A stretch of 35,623 nucleotides of DNA from CAWBNS01 sp964445105 (GTDB taxonomy: Bacteria; Chlamydiota; Chlamydiia; Chlamydiales; JAJFMA01), in the NCBI GenBank assembly GCA_964445105.1, contig CAYUJS010000018.1:1-35623 (forward strand), given 5' to 3'. The notes beneath the pieces were generated by a model, which was given only the letters and a program-made list of their open reading frames with translations, had not been told where the DNA came from and did no database searches. Positions 8,669 through 16,837 of this stretch are shown one piece after another; the stretch's first letter is position 1, and every line of letters begins with the position of its first letter. Both the position numbers and the translations under genes were made by a program.

Positions 8669-11600
8669 CTAGACGGGCTCGTTTCTAAATGTGGCAATCT
8701 TCTCATGTATGGCCTCTATTTGCTCGATGGCTTTCCAATAAAACTCTACAGATGAGCGTTTCTTAAGGCTGTTTTCAATGACGGCTTTGTCTTCATTCTG
8801 AACCACGAGAAAACGATGATGTTTTTCCGTATTGTTTGCGTCATGCAGTATGCCCAGCCATTCATATTGGGGGCTGTTACAAGGCTGTAGATCGTGCAGA
8901 TAGTCAAAGAACGAGGGGTGCTGTGCAGAAATTTTTTCGATTTTAAGATCGGCTAGGAAATCAAATGCCTTATCGATCTGCTCTTTACAGGTTTTTTGCG
9001 AAGCGGCTACGGGAAAAAAAAGATTTCTTAATAGAAGTCTATGCTCATCAGATTCATTCAGCGGGAAACGACGCCGGCAGTAGGCGTGTATCGCATGATC
9101 AAGACTATGCATTAATTTCGAGACCAGCTCTCCGTGCAAGTTCAAGATCTCCGCAGACCGTTCCCGCGAAGCCTCTTGGAGTAAACCATGCAACAAGAGA
9201 GCCAGCTTTTTTGCTTCCTCGATTTGAAATGCGATATCGCCTAAAGACTGCTCGCGTCGCGCCCAGAAATCTTCTTTGGCAGGATCGATCCGCCCAGCCT
9301 TTTTATAGGCTTGCATCGCTTCACGATACTGTGAGTTCTGCCAAAATAAATCTCCTAAAATTTGGTAAGCTCGGGCCTCATCTGGATGCCAGGGCGCCCA
9401 GCGCTGGACCGTCGGGAGAATAGAGCGCACAACATCTAAAAGTTGTGCAGCATCGCAATCGGACTTACGCTGCGAGGCCTTGTCGATTTGCTCAGCCGCA
9501 ATCTGGCTAACAAGACTCGGTGGATCGGCTTGAGCAGCGGCGACGGATAACGAAGAGGAAGACGAGCTGTTGCCAGGCAGCAGAATCTTTTTTTCCAGGT
9601 CGAAATAGATCTCAACGTCACATAGAGGGGCAGAGGTCGTGGCGCGGAGGTAGTCCAACAACTTTTCCCCATCCGGCTCAAGGCCTTCCATATCCAGTTC
9701 CTCGTCAATGACAACTTTTATTGTGCCTTTATTGTCGATCCAGCCTCCATTTAATAAGCGCGACCAAGCACGCTTTGCGCGACAGTCGTCTCCGATTATC
9801 GCTTCGAGGAGTTGCGGGGAAACTCTTCTGTCCAGATAGGCCAGTATCGTATTGACAAAGGACTCAACTATGCACATAGCCTGCCGGCAATCCTCGCTGG
9901 GGTTTGTGCGAGTCTTAGCATCATAAAATTCAGGCCTAACCGTTCTTGTTTCGGTATTAGCCATGTGGTCTATATAGATGGTCGTTTGAGAGCCACGGAA
10001 TTGCTCGCCAAAGTGCGCATGTTTTTCGTGATTGGCTTGCGCAATGAGCTGCTCTATTTTTTTGTGGTGCGTTTTATAGATACCTTTTAAAAGCTTATAG
10101 ATCGGGGGAACTGTTAACTTTAAGCTACTAAAGTCTACAGCGGTAAAAGGCTCTTTCCTCTCAACCATCTTACGGGCAGGGAATTCGGAAGGGATAGCTT
10201 TTACAGGATCCATAAAGTGAGCGGAAAGTAACTGCATACACTGGTTTAAAAGCTTTTGAGATTGAACAAGCGCTTCCTGCCTCCTATTTTTTGCTAGAGC
10301 TGAAGGCTCAAGTAAGCTGTCGGCATGAGCGAGCGTTTCGGCGAACCTGAGCTGGTGCGCTAGCTCCTTTGTGCGCTCCAGAGATGCTTTAAAAAAATCT
10401 CCATATTTTGGGAACGAGCACAACCCGTCCCAACGAGCCCGCGCTTCCTCATGTTTTACCACGCACGAATCTTCCCCCAAACGTATCGCTTCGGCGTAGG
10501 AACGCATAGCGAGTTGGTAACGCCTTTGTTTAGAGTAACCGTCCCCCAATGAAAGATGCGAGCGGCCGCAATTCGGGTAGAGCTCAAGGGATGCCTCAAG
10601 ATTTACAATCGCCTCCTCGACCCTCTCTGGCTTTTGCTCAAGGAGCTTTTCCCCTATAAGCTGGTAAATAGAGGCAGCCTCTTTCGTAGAATAGGCCTTT
10701 AAGAGCATCCGAAGCTCGTCATACGCCTCTTGATGCCAGCTAAGACACAAAGGAATCATCTTTTGTAGACAGAGGACTGCCTCGGCTGGATCGTCATCAC
10801 GGACAAGTTTTGCTTTCTCGTAGTAGGCTCTAGGATGCTCGGGATGTAAAGCAATCGCCTGATTGAGGTGGGTTAAAGCACTTTCTGCGTCTAGCGCTGC
10901 TAACTCAAGGTGTGCTTGTGCAGACAAGAGTCCTATCTTTCTCATGCGCTCGCTTACCACAAATTGGCAAAAGCCTGGAAAATCTGTCCGCGCGAACTCC
11001 CTTTCTCGCCCTCTTATTTCACTTTCATTTATTGCGGTAAGGGGGCCGAGGCACCAGTGCGTCTTGTCGTCAGGGAGAGCAGGTTCCGATACCTTTTTAA
11101 AGAACCCCAGCGCCTCGTCGTTTTGCCCCTTTTCGAGAGAAAGACAGCCAAGCCCGTACCAAGCTTCTAGGTGATGTGGGTCGATCTGCAACGCCTTTTG
11201 GTAAAGCTTTTCTGCTAGCGCATCTTTTTTAGAGCGCTTCCTAAAATAATCTGCTATGTCGCAGTATCTGCTTGGATTGATTTCTTGCTGCTGCGCTTTC
11301 TCTAGCATTACCTGCATCCGGTCGAACAGGCTAAACTTTGCTTCGCCTTCGTCCAAGCGGAGCTCCAGCATGGTGGTGTACTGCGCGTTAGCCAAGTCGG
11401 GCTTTTCGTAACGGAGGTATTGCTGATAAAGAAAAAAATGTGCATTTATATCGAGAGCGAATCTAAGAAGAATTTTCTTAACATCCTCAATAGGATTGTC
11501 AAAGAATGCCGCTGTCTTTACATGTCGCAGTCGTTGGCATTTCTCCGAGCCAAGCGTCGTGCGCGCTAAAACATTCCACCTATACTCCGGAATCTCTGTG

Positions 11601-14011
11601 CCCGCATTTAAGCAGCACTCATAAAGGCCTACGAAACAACGAAAAACGTTTTTAGAGCTCCCCGACAGCTCCATCAATTTCTTGTAGTCTTCCTCTCCAA
11701 AAGAAGATATCTCTTGAGGGATCTCCAGCAAATAAAAGACAACATTTTCAGCTTCACGATAAAATTGGTGCCCTATTTGTTTTTTTTCATTTATTAAATT
11801 CATTAGTAAATCGAAAGCTTCTTTATGATCTTTCGAGAGCATCAGCTGGCGGGCAAAATTTATGTGAATACTGAACTGGGCTATCCCATCTTCATAAGTG
11901 AACAGCTTGGGGGCAAAAGAGTGCTTTACAGCTTGCCTATATAGATTTTTCATTAGATCAACTTTACGAATCGAAAAACAAAATATCGCCAGATGTGAAA
12001 TAAGTTGAAAGTAGCCAGGCTGCAAAGGTAATGACTCCACTTCTTTGCAGATATTTAATAATGCTAAGTCGTCAATGCCACTAGTGGCCTGATGGAGAGA
12101 CACTATTTTACGAAGTATAAAAGCCTTTGCTTCTGGTGAACGTTCTTGTAAAGCTCTCTCGAACCAGTAGAGGGCCTCCTTGGCTGCAATCCCTGAAGAG
12201 TCACTTCCTCGAATTGCCGCATAAGCGTCTCCCAAAAATTCTGCGCTTTCAGAGGTAATTTCTTGGGTAGGGTCGTACTGCCCAGACAGCATTAGGGTAA
12301 GTCTACAGATGTCGTTTTTAATTTTTTTGAGGTCATTCGCGTACTTATCAATTGAGAGAGCAAGCAATTGTGGGTTCTCTTTGGCAAACCAAGCCGACAA
12401 GTCTTGTAGCAACGGAAAACTCTCTTCTTTAAGTGCCGCAGCTAGACTACGGATTTCACGGCAAACGCCCAAAGCAGTAACGAGGCGGTATGGCCTTAGT
12501 TCCTTTTTGAACTGCAGAATCTTACCCACTAGCTCTTCTAATTTTTGGCTTAGTGCGCCTGCTGCTGCTGGGGGGGCCGCCATAAGAATTTTCTTTTCGA
12601 AGGTCTCTTTCTTATTAATAACTTTGAACAAGCCTTCGATTTGTTGCCAGGGTACTTTAGCTTTTCCGACGGCCTTCAGGCACGCTTCGCTTTGCAACAG
12701 TGCTTTGTGATTCTCAACGAACACCAAGCATTGTGTTCGCACCCGGTCGGCCTGTTCTTGGTCACTAAAATTTTGTCTTAACAGCCCAAGAATAGTAGTG
12801 CATTCCTTGCCCGCATCCGCAACATTCCGATTGAAGGTGTCTGCAAAATTTGTGAAGTGTTCTGAAATAGACGTTTCAAAATCAGGATCGATGGTCTTTG
12901 GAGGCGGCGGGCTATTCTCGGTCAGAGAGACGTTTAAGATTTTAGCGATCTCTTCAAGGTTCGTCCTTCGACTTTCTTCAAAAACTCGAGGATCGATCTG
13001 ATCTATAGACAAACAAGCATTTAAAATGTTTTTAGAAAAAATTATTTTTTCAGCTCTTGAGGCATCGAGATTAAGCGCCAGTTGGCCGGCTTCGTCTATC
13101 AGTTTGGTAACGACAGGTAGGCGACCGCTCTCAAGATCATATAAAATTTTAATTGAAATGCATTCGAGCTTTGTCTTGTCATCCGAGGCGTTAGCGATCT
13201 TTAGCGTTAAATAATCGGTAAAAATATTTGTTAATTTTTGAGCTATCTTATTAACGATTTCTCTAGTCTCCGAGCTTGCCTCCAAATCCCTTTGCAATCC
13301 CTGCAGAGTGCTAAAAATCTGTGAGCGCTCGTATTCACAGATCAGAATATCAATTAATTCATTATTTTCATTCACTATTTTATTTTTTAATCGACCGAAT
13401 ATGTTGGCTACTTGTGGCTGCTTTATTAGGGCATGCAGGTCGTCTAGCCACTTTCTGAGTGTTGCTCTAGCTACGAGGTAGTCTTCCACGTATTTGATCG
13501 CTTTTTTCGCTTTTGGCTGCCCAGTGTCAGGGCCTACAAGGTAATAAAGCACCTGCGGCAAGAGCTGTTCACAAAGAGGCCATACTTCTTGGACCTGCGC
13601 CGGCTCCCCTAACCGTATGGCCCATAAGAGAAAATTGTTTCTCAACTCGAAAGAGGCGTTTTCCTTCGCCGCCTTGTGACTAAAATAGTGCGCAAACGTA
13701 TCAGCGTCATACCCGCTTAGCGCCTGTAGCGCTCGTGCTGCGTAAAAGGATTCCCCCTGCTCCCCGCTTTCGAGGGGCACCCCTCTAATCTTCCTTATTT
13801 CGCTTTCTATTTTGCTTTTCTCTGTAAGGAGGCGGGAGGCCTGCGGAAAGTCTTTGGGGTAAGTCGCCTTTACAGCCAATTGGACGCTTCCCTGTGAGCT
13901 TTTTAGTAGGCCTTGAAAATTCACCTTTATATCTCTAAATGTGTGTTTGGCATTTAGAAGAAGTTGTGCAGAAGAAACCGCTGCCCCACTATTTACTGAT
14001 CTAGCATCCAT
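8669..14011 (-). CDS. Giant TPR-repeat protein (1780 aa), function unknown
   Basis: An uninterrupted minus-strand frame of 1780 codons. The ATG at 14011 has GAGGAG five bases upstream, so the start is firm. There is no signal peptide or obvious membrane helix. The N-terminal thousand residues look almost entirely alpha-helical, without a family I can name. TPR-type repeats appear in the second half: near residue 947 (HLEAWYGLGCLSLEKGQNDE), near 1060 (HPRAYYEKAKLV), near 1144 (CGRSHLSLGDGYSKQRRYQLA) and near 1540 (ARAYQILGDLFWQNSQYREA). A non-TPR segment at about 1220-1500 includes an acidic stretch and a run of serines. TPR arrays bind other proteins, so a scaffold or secreted effector is possible, but nothing here shows which. 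It lies downstream of malic enzyme, with about 115 bp between them. Confidence 0.85.
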   Translation of the reverse strand: MDARSVNSGAAVSSAQLLLNAKHTFRDIKVNFQGLLKSSQGSVQLAVKATYPKDFPQASRLLTEKSKIESEIRKIRGVPLESGEQGESFYAARALQALSGYDADTFAHYFSHKAAKENASFELRNNFLLWAIRLGEPAQVQEVWPLCEQLLPQVLYYLVGPDTGQPKAKKAIKYVEDYLVARATLRKWLDDLHALIKQPQVANIFGRLKNKIVNENNELIDILICEYERSQIFSTLQGLQRDLEASSETREIVNKIAQKLTNIFTDYLTLKIANASDDKTKLECISIKILYDLESGRLPVVTKLIDEAGQLALNLDASRAEKIIFSKNILNACLSIDQIDPRVFEESRRTNLEEIAKILNVSLTENSPPPPKTIDPDFETSISEHFTNFADTFNRNVADAGKECTTILGLLRQNFSDQEQADRVRTQCLVFVENHKALLQSEACLKAVGKAKVPWQQIEGLFKVINKKETFEKKILMAAPPAAAGALSQKLEELVGKILQFKKELRPYRLVTALGVCREIRSLAAALKEESFPLLQDLSAWFAKENPQLLALSIDKYANDLKKIKNDICRLTLMLSGQYDPTQEITSESAEFLGDAYAAIRGSDSSGIAAKEALYWFERALQERSPEAKAFILRKIVSLHQATSGIDDLALLNICKEVESLPLQPGYFQLISHLAIFCFSIRKVDLMKNLYRQAVKHSFAPKLFTYEDGIAQFSIHINFARQLMLSKDHKEAFDLLMNLINEKKQIGHQFYREAENVVFYLLEIPQEISSFGEEDYKKLMELSGSSKNVFRCFVGLYECCLNAGTEIPEYRWNVLARTTLGSEKCQRLRHVKTAAFFDNPIEDVKKILLRFALDINAHFFLYQQYLRYEKPDLANAQYTTMLELRLDEGEAKFSLFDRMQVMLEKAQQQEINPSRYCDIADYFRKRSKKDALAEKLYQKALQIDPHHLEAWYGLGCLSLEKGQNDEALGFFKKVSEPALPDDKTHWCLGPLTAINESEIRGREREFARTDFPGFCQFVVSERMRKIGLLSAQAHLELAALDAESALTHLNQAIALHPEHPRAYYEKAKLVRDDDPAEAVLCLQKMIPLCLSWHQEAYDELRMLLKAYSTKEAASIYQLIGEKLLEQKPERVEEAIVNLEASLELYPNCGRSHLSLGDGYSKQRRYQLAMRSYAEAIRLGEDSCVVKHEEARARWDGLCSFPKYGDFFKASLERTKELAHQLRFAETLAHADSLLEPSALAKNRRQEALVQSQKLLNQCMQLLSAHFMDPVKAIPSEFPARKMVERKEPFTAVDFSSLKLTVPPIYKLLKGIYKTHHKKIEQLIAQANHEKHAHFGEQFRGSQTTIYIDHMANTETRTVRPEFYDAKTRTNPSEDCRQAMCIVESFVNTILAYLDRRVSPQLLEAIIGDDCRAKRAWSRLLNGGWIDNKGTIKVVIDEELDMEGLEPDGEKLLDYLRATTSAPLCDVEIYFDLEKKILLPGNSSSSSSLSVAAAQADPPSLVSQIAAEQIDKASQRKSDCDAAQLLDVVRSILPTVQRWAPWHPDEARAYQILGDLFWQNSQYREAMQAYKKAGRIDPAKEDFWARREQSLGDIAFQIEEAKKLALLLHGLLQEASRERSAEILNLHGELVSKLMHSLDHAIHAYCRRRFPLNESDEHRLLLRNLFFPVAASQKTCKEQIDKAFDFLADLKIEKISAQHPSFFDYLHDLQPCNSPQYEWLGILHDANNTEKHHRFLVVQNEDKAVIENSLKKRSSVEFYWKAIEQIEAIHEKIATFRNEPV

Positions 14012-14079
14012 TTTGGCTCCTCAAAAGCGGTCCACGTTCAGAAAGCAAAGGCGCGCGTAGCTGCTCGATTCGCTGATCC

Positions 14080-14096
14080 TGAAGTACTATACTTCA
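14080..14096. promoter_or_regulatory. Perfect palindrome upstream of the giant TPR gene
   Basis: TGAAGTA-CTA-TACTTCA, with seven-base arms, lies in the short gap between maeA and the 1780-codon gene, about 70 bases before the latter's start. Its size and symmetry suit a repressor operator. An AT-rich stretch containing TATAGT-like boxes surrounds it. No binding protein can be named. Confidence 0.35.
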
Positions 14097-14126
14097 TCAA
14101 AGCAAATAGAATACACTATAAATTTT

Positions 14127-15698
14127 TTAAGCTGTCACTTTCAGTTCGTTATCCAAGAGCCCCGCAGCTTTAGCTACGGCGGCTGCGATTTGTTGTGCAA
14201 TGTGGCTCGCTTGGCTGATAGTGGGGAGAATCCCCTTGGTCTGATCTTCCGCGTGGGCACTGGCGTAGTTGGAAAGGGTATTGGCAGCGGCGAGGAACAT
14301 CGCTTGGGTGACCCTTTTAGCTCTGCTTTCGAGCACTCCGCGGCCTAGGCCTGGAAAGATCAACGCGTTATTGCACTGGGCAATTGGGATAATCCTTCCC
14401 TCAAAATTAACTGGTGGAAAAGGGCTTCCTGTAGCTACAAGCGCCCGCCCCTCTGTCCATTGGAGGACATCTTCAGGAACCGCTTCAGATAAACTTGTAG
14501 GATTGGATAATGGAAAAATAATAGGCTGCTTATGCTGCTGTCCCATTGAAGTGACGATCTCGCGCGTAAAAGCACCTGCCTGGCCAGATACGCCGATTAA
14601 AATTCCTGGCTTTACCTTTGCGACCAGCTCTTCGAGCTGCGTTGGGGTCTCGCAGGATAAGCCATATCGCCCGCACGTATCTTTAGATTGACAAAAGCCG
14701 TTTACAGACTGTGCTAGGTGCTGTTGGAGGTGGTTGATCAGGCCCTTACTATTGAATAGCCAAATTTTAGAGCGCGCAGCGGCCTGGCTAGTGCCCTGAA
14801 GGACCATCGTAGAGACAAGTAGGTCGGCAATACCGGTTCCTGCAGAGCCGGCGCCTAGAATGGCAATTTGCTGTTGATCGAGCGGTACACCTGTTGTTTT
14901 GACAGCTGCTTCTATAGCGGCTAATGTCACCGCAGCTGTGCCCTCGATGTCATCGTTGAAGCAGCAGTATTGCGTCTGATAACGTTGCAGAAGACGCCTG
15001 GCATTATCTTTGGCAAAGTCTTCAAACTGTAGAAGGAGGCTGGGGTAGCGGCGATAAATCGCCTGCACGAATTGCTCCACAAAATCGTCATACTCTTGTC
15101 CACGGATCCGCTCGTGCCGCCAGCCTGTATAGTAGGGATCATCGAGCAGCTGACGATTATCCGTGCCCGTGTCGAGATGAATGGGAAGCGTGTGGGCGGG
15201 ATCGATTCCTCCCAAGAGCGTGTATAGGGCTAATTTGCCGACAGAAATACCCATGCCGCCGCTGCCTAGATCTCCAAGCCCAAGTACGCGCTCCCCATCA
15301 GTGACGACGGCTACGCGCACGTTTGGCTGTGGCCAGCGCTGAATAATCTCTTCGATACGATCCCGGTCCCTATAACAAAGAAACAGGCCCCTAGGGCGCA
15401 TGGGCAGGCGGGAATAGAGCTGGCAAACGCGTCCAACGACAGGCGTATAGATGATGGGCGCCATCTCTTCGATGTGTTGTGAAACGAGGTGGTAGAAAAG
15501 ATATTCGTCGAAATCTTGAAGAGAGCGTAAGAAAAGGTGTTTGTCGAGATCGGTTTGCAGTTGTATGTAGGACTGGTAAGCAAGGGCTGCCTGATCTGCT
15601 TGAGAGAGTGTTCCCGCGGGTAAAGCACCTTCAATCCCCAGCTCACGCCTCTGCTCGAGAGTGAAACCGGTGCCACGATTGGTTAATGAGTTGTGCAA
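14127..15698 (-). CDS. maeA: NAD-dependent malic enzyme
   Basis: Oxidatively decarboxylates malate to pyruvate, linking the TCA cycle to pyruvate. The protein aligns along its whole length with E. coli MaeA (SfcA type, about 565 residues), though its C-terminus is shorter. Visible motifs: DKHLFLRSLQD, EEMAPIIYTPVVG with the catalytic tyrosine, VTDGERVLGLGDLGSGGMG followed by the lysine of VGKLALY, metal ligands in LLQFEDFAKDNA and FNDDIEGTAAV, and the Rossmann motif ILGAGSAGTGIADLL. A GTG at 15716 is the first possible codon because a TAA precedes it directly, but it has no ribosome site. The TTG at 15698 sits four bases after GGAGGG, so it is preferred (523 residues). Confidence 0.95.
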   Translation of the reverse strand: MHNSLTNRGTGFTLEQRRELGIEGALPAGTLSQADQAALAYQSYIQLQTDLDKHLFLRSLQDFDEYLFYHLVSQHIEEMAPIIYTPVVGRVCQLYSRLPMRPRGLFLCYRDRDRIEEIIQRWPQPNVRVAVVTDGERVLGLGDLGSGGMGISVGKLALYTLLGGIDPAHTLPIHLDTGTDNRQLLDDPYYTGWRHERIRGQEYDDFVEQFVQAIYRRYPSLLLQFEDFAKDNARRLLQRYQTQYCCFNDDIEGTAAVTLAAIEAAVKTTGVPLDQQQIAILGAGSAGTGIADLLVSTMVLQGTSQAAARSKIWLFNSKGLINHLQQHLAQSVNGFCQSKDTCGRYGLSCETPTQLEELVAKVKPGILIGVSGQAGAFTREIVTSMGQQHKQPIIFPLSNPTSLSEAVPEDVLQWTEGRALVATGSPFPPVNFEGRIIPIAQCNNALIFPGLGRGVLESRAKRVTQAMFLAAANTLSNYASAHAEDQTKGILPTISQASHIAQQIAAAVAKAAGLLDNELKVTA

Positions 15699-15702
15699 AA
15701 TT

Positions 15703-15708
15703 CCCTCC
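15703..15708 (-). promoter_or_regulatory. Shine-Dalgarno sequence deciding the maeA start
   Basis: GGAGGG on the minus strand, four bases before a TTG codon. It lies inside the frame if the upstream GTG is used, which argues that the TTG is the real start of maeA. Confidence 0.6.
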
Positions 15709-15786
15709 AACAGCACTTATTTCGCTACTTTGACCAGAAAAGTTTGGGATTTTATCGACCAATTGCCGAAAATACAAGCTATTTAC

Positions 15787-15840
15787 GCGAAGCATTCTTC
15801 GCTTTATCCTAAAAACGGTGGCCAGGCGCCTCATAGGCGC
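15787..15840. promoter_or_regulatory. Two perfect hairpins in the region upstream of maeA
   Basis: GCGAAG-CATT-CTTCGC (15787-15802) and GCGCCT-CAT-AGGCGC (15826-15840) each form a six-base stem with a short loop. They lie 90-140 bases upstream of the maeA start. Neither is directly followed by a proper T run, although on the minus strand the second is followed within about ten bases by five T. They could be operators, part of a leader RNA, or a terminator for transcripts arriving from the 1953-codon gene on the same strand. Confidence 0.3.
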
Positions 15841-15931
15841 GGTTAGGCTTTGTTGCATACGCAGCAACCTCAGATCAGCGGCTCACCTTTTAGGCTTACA
15901 CAAGCATACAACACCATACAGGGATCGCCAG

Positions 15932-16183
15932 ATGAAAGTTAGACGTTCTAATTCAATTTCCGCGGCCTCTCACTGGCAATTTTCTGTGGCTTGGCTGCCC
16001 GCCTTTCTCTTAGGCTTATCGATCGGGATCATGATCCATTTTCTGCCCGGGATGCGTGAGATTCTTGAGGAAGCTCGGCAGCCCGCGCCAAGAGTTTCTC
16101 AGACACCGGCAGCTGATACCGCGCCTGCAAGAGGGCCGCTATGGCAGCCTCCTCCAACCGCCCAGCGCCGCCCGGGCAGGTGA
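15932..16183 (+). CDS. Possible small single-helix membrane protein
   Basis: A frame of 83 codons starts at the ATG 15932 with a weak AGGGA upstream. It reads as a basic N-terminus (MKVRRSNS), one strong hydrophobic helix (AWLPAFLLGLSIGIMIHFLP) and a P/A/R-rich tail. The same DNA read on the other strand resembles the C-terminus of the 1953-residue protein. When the two repeat copies (15962-16226 and 16583-16837) are compared, most base differences fall at third positions of this plus-strand frame. That is what selection on this frame would give. In the second copy the plus frame is broken upstream of MIHFLPGM by a one-base insertion and a 27-base deletion. I recognise no family, and the call competes with the minus-strand pseudogene reading. 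Confidence 0.3.
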   Translation: MKVRRSNSISAASHWQFSVAWLPAFLLGLSIGIMIHFLPGMREILEEARQPAPRVSQTPAADTAPARGPLWQPPPTAQRRPGR

Positions 16184-16226
16184 TATGCAAGAGTGCATGC
16201 ATGCAACTTTTGTTCAGTATCTTGCT
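15962..16226. repeat. Diverged direct repeat, copy A
   Basis: This copy of about 265 bp begins at GCGGCCTCTCACT. It matches 16583-16837 in the same orientation, with scattered substitutions and several indels, including 27 bases present here and absent in copy B. The match continues past the stop of the minus-strand frame by about 65 bases, so the repeat includes flank as well as coding sequence. Confidence 0.65.
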
Positions 16227-16232
16227 ACAAAC
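16029..16232 (-). pseudogene. Remnant resembling the C-terminus of the 1953-aa protein
   Basis: Read on the minus strand, this stretch gives a 67-codon frame from a TAG at 16233-16235 to a TGA at 16029-16031. It aligns with the last 75 or so residues of the giant protein encoded just upstream. Matching pairs include KSCMHALLHI with KSYMHLLFHI, GRLEEAAIA with ERLQEAAIV, and RAAELPQESHA with HAAELPQEPHA. Both frames end G-S-stop at the same place although the stop codons differ (TGA against TAG). It lacks a start and any upstream part, so it would be a leftover of a duplicated gene. The base-change pattern, however, favours coding on the opposite strand. Confidence 0.45.
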
Positions 16233-16582
16233 CTAAATAAATCAGGGGCTGGTGAGGTAAAGGTGTCTCGCAAAAAAGGAGCGCGAGGACCTTCTATCTA
16301 AATGGAGTCGATCCCAAAGGGGGATAGTGCGAGAAGCTGTAGATTATGCAAAAACGGTGAGGAAAAAGCCGGCCAAGCATTTGCCATCCTGTCAAAAAGG
16401 GCTAAAAGAGTCTGGAATCGATAGTCAGCTGGTGCGCAACTTTTCAATTGTTACTAAACAACGATTCTTGTGTCTGCGCGGCTCTTTCCTGCGCTAACGT
16501 GTACGCAGACCAAGAGCGAGAAGAGGAGTAAGCAACCGCCACCTCAGAGATAATTAGAGAGCGCTTCTCAAAATGCCTGCTC
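16233..16582. other. 350-bp spacer between the two repeat copies
   Basis: No recognised gene. On the plus strand a frame without stops runs from after a TAA near 16258 to a TAA at 16495-16497. It has no ATG, but a GTG at 16327 behind AAAGGGGG could start a 56-residue basic peptide (MREAVDYAKTVRKKPAKHL...). Length alone does not support a gene. It could be the decayed remainder of whatever was duplicated here. Confidence 0.25.
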
Positions 16583-16837
16583 GGGGCCTCTCACTTGCAA
16601 TTCTTCTGCGGCCTGGCTGGTTGCTATGATCCACTTTCTGCCTGGAATGCGTGGGGTTCTTGAGGAAGCTCGGCAGCGTGCTCCCAGAGCTTCTCAAACC
16701 TCAGCGGCTGTTCCTGGGCGGAGGCTACTATGGCGGCCTCCTGTAAGCGCTCAGCGCCGTCCTGTGAGACGATATCTACCATGTCGTCCAGGATATGGAA
16801 GAGCAGATGCATGTAGCTTTTGTCTTCCAATACTCGG
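16583..16837. repeat. Diverged direct repeat, copy B (3' end of the 1953-codon gene)
   Basis: Partner of copy A, about 620 bp further right in the same orientation. It covers the last 70 or so codons of the 1953-codon gene and about 40 bases beyond its stop. The longest nearly identical run is around 16650-16678 (GTTCTTGAGGAAGCTCGGCA in the middle). Confidence 0.65.

Noticed and set aside
12309..12710. Plus-strand open frame of 133 codons inside the giant TPR gene
   Set aside because: It lies opposite an unbroken 1780-codon gene with a strong ribosome site, and its serine/arginine-rich composition is that of an antisense shadow.
16056..16301. Plus-strand frame of 81 codons overlapping repeat copy A
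   Set aside because: It overlaps the better-supported 15932-16183 frame out of phase and has no ribosome site. Its partial match in copy B is explained by the DNA repeat.
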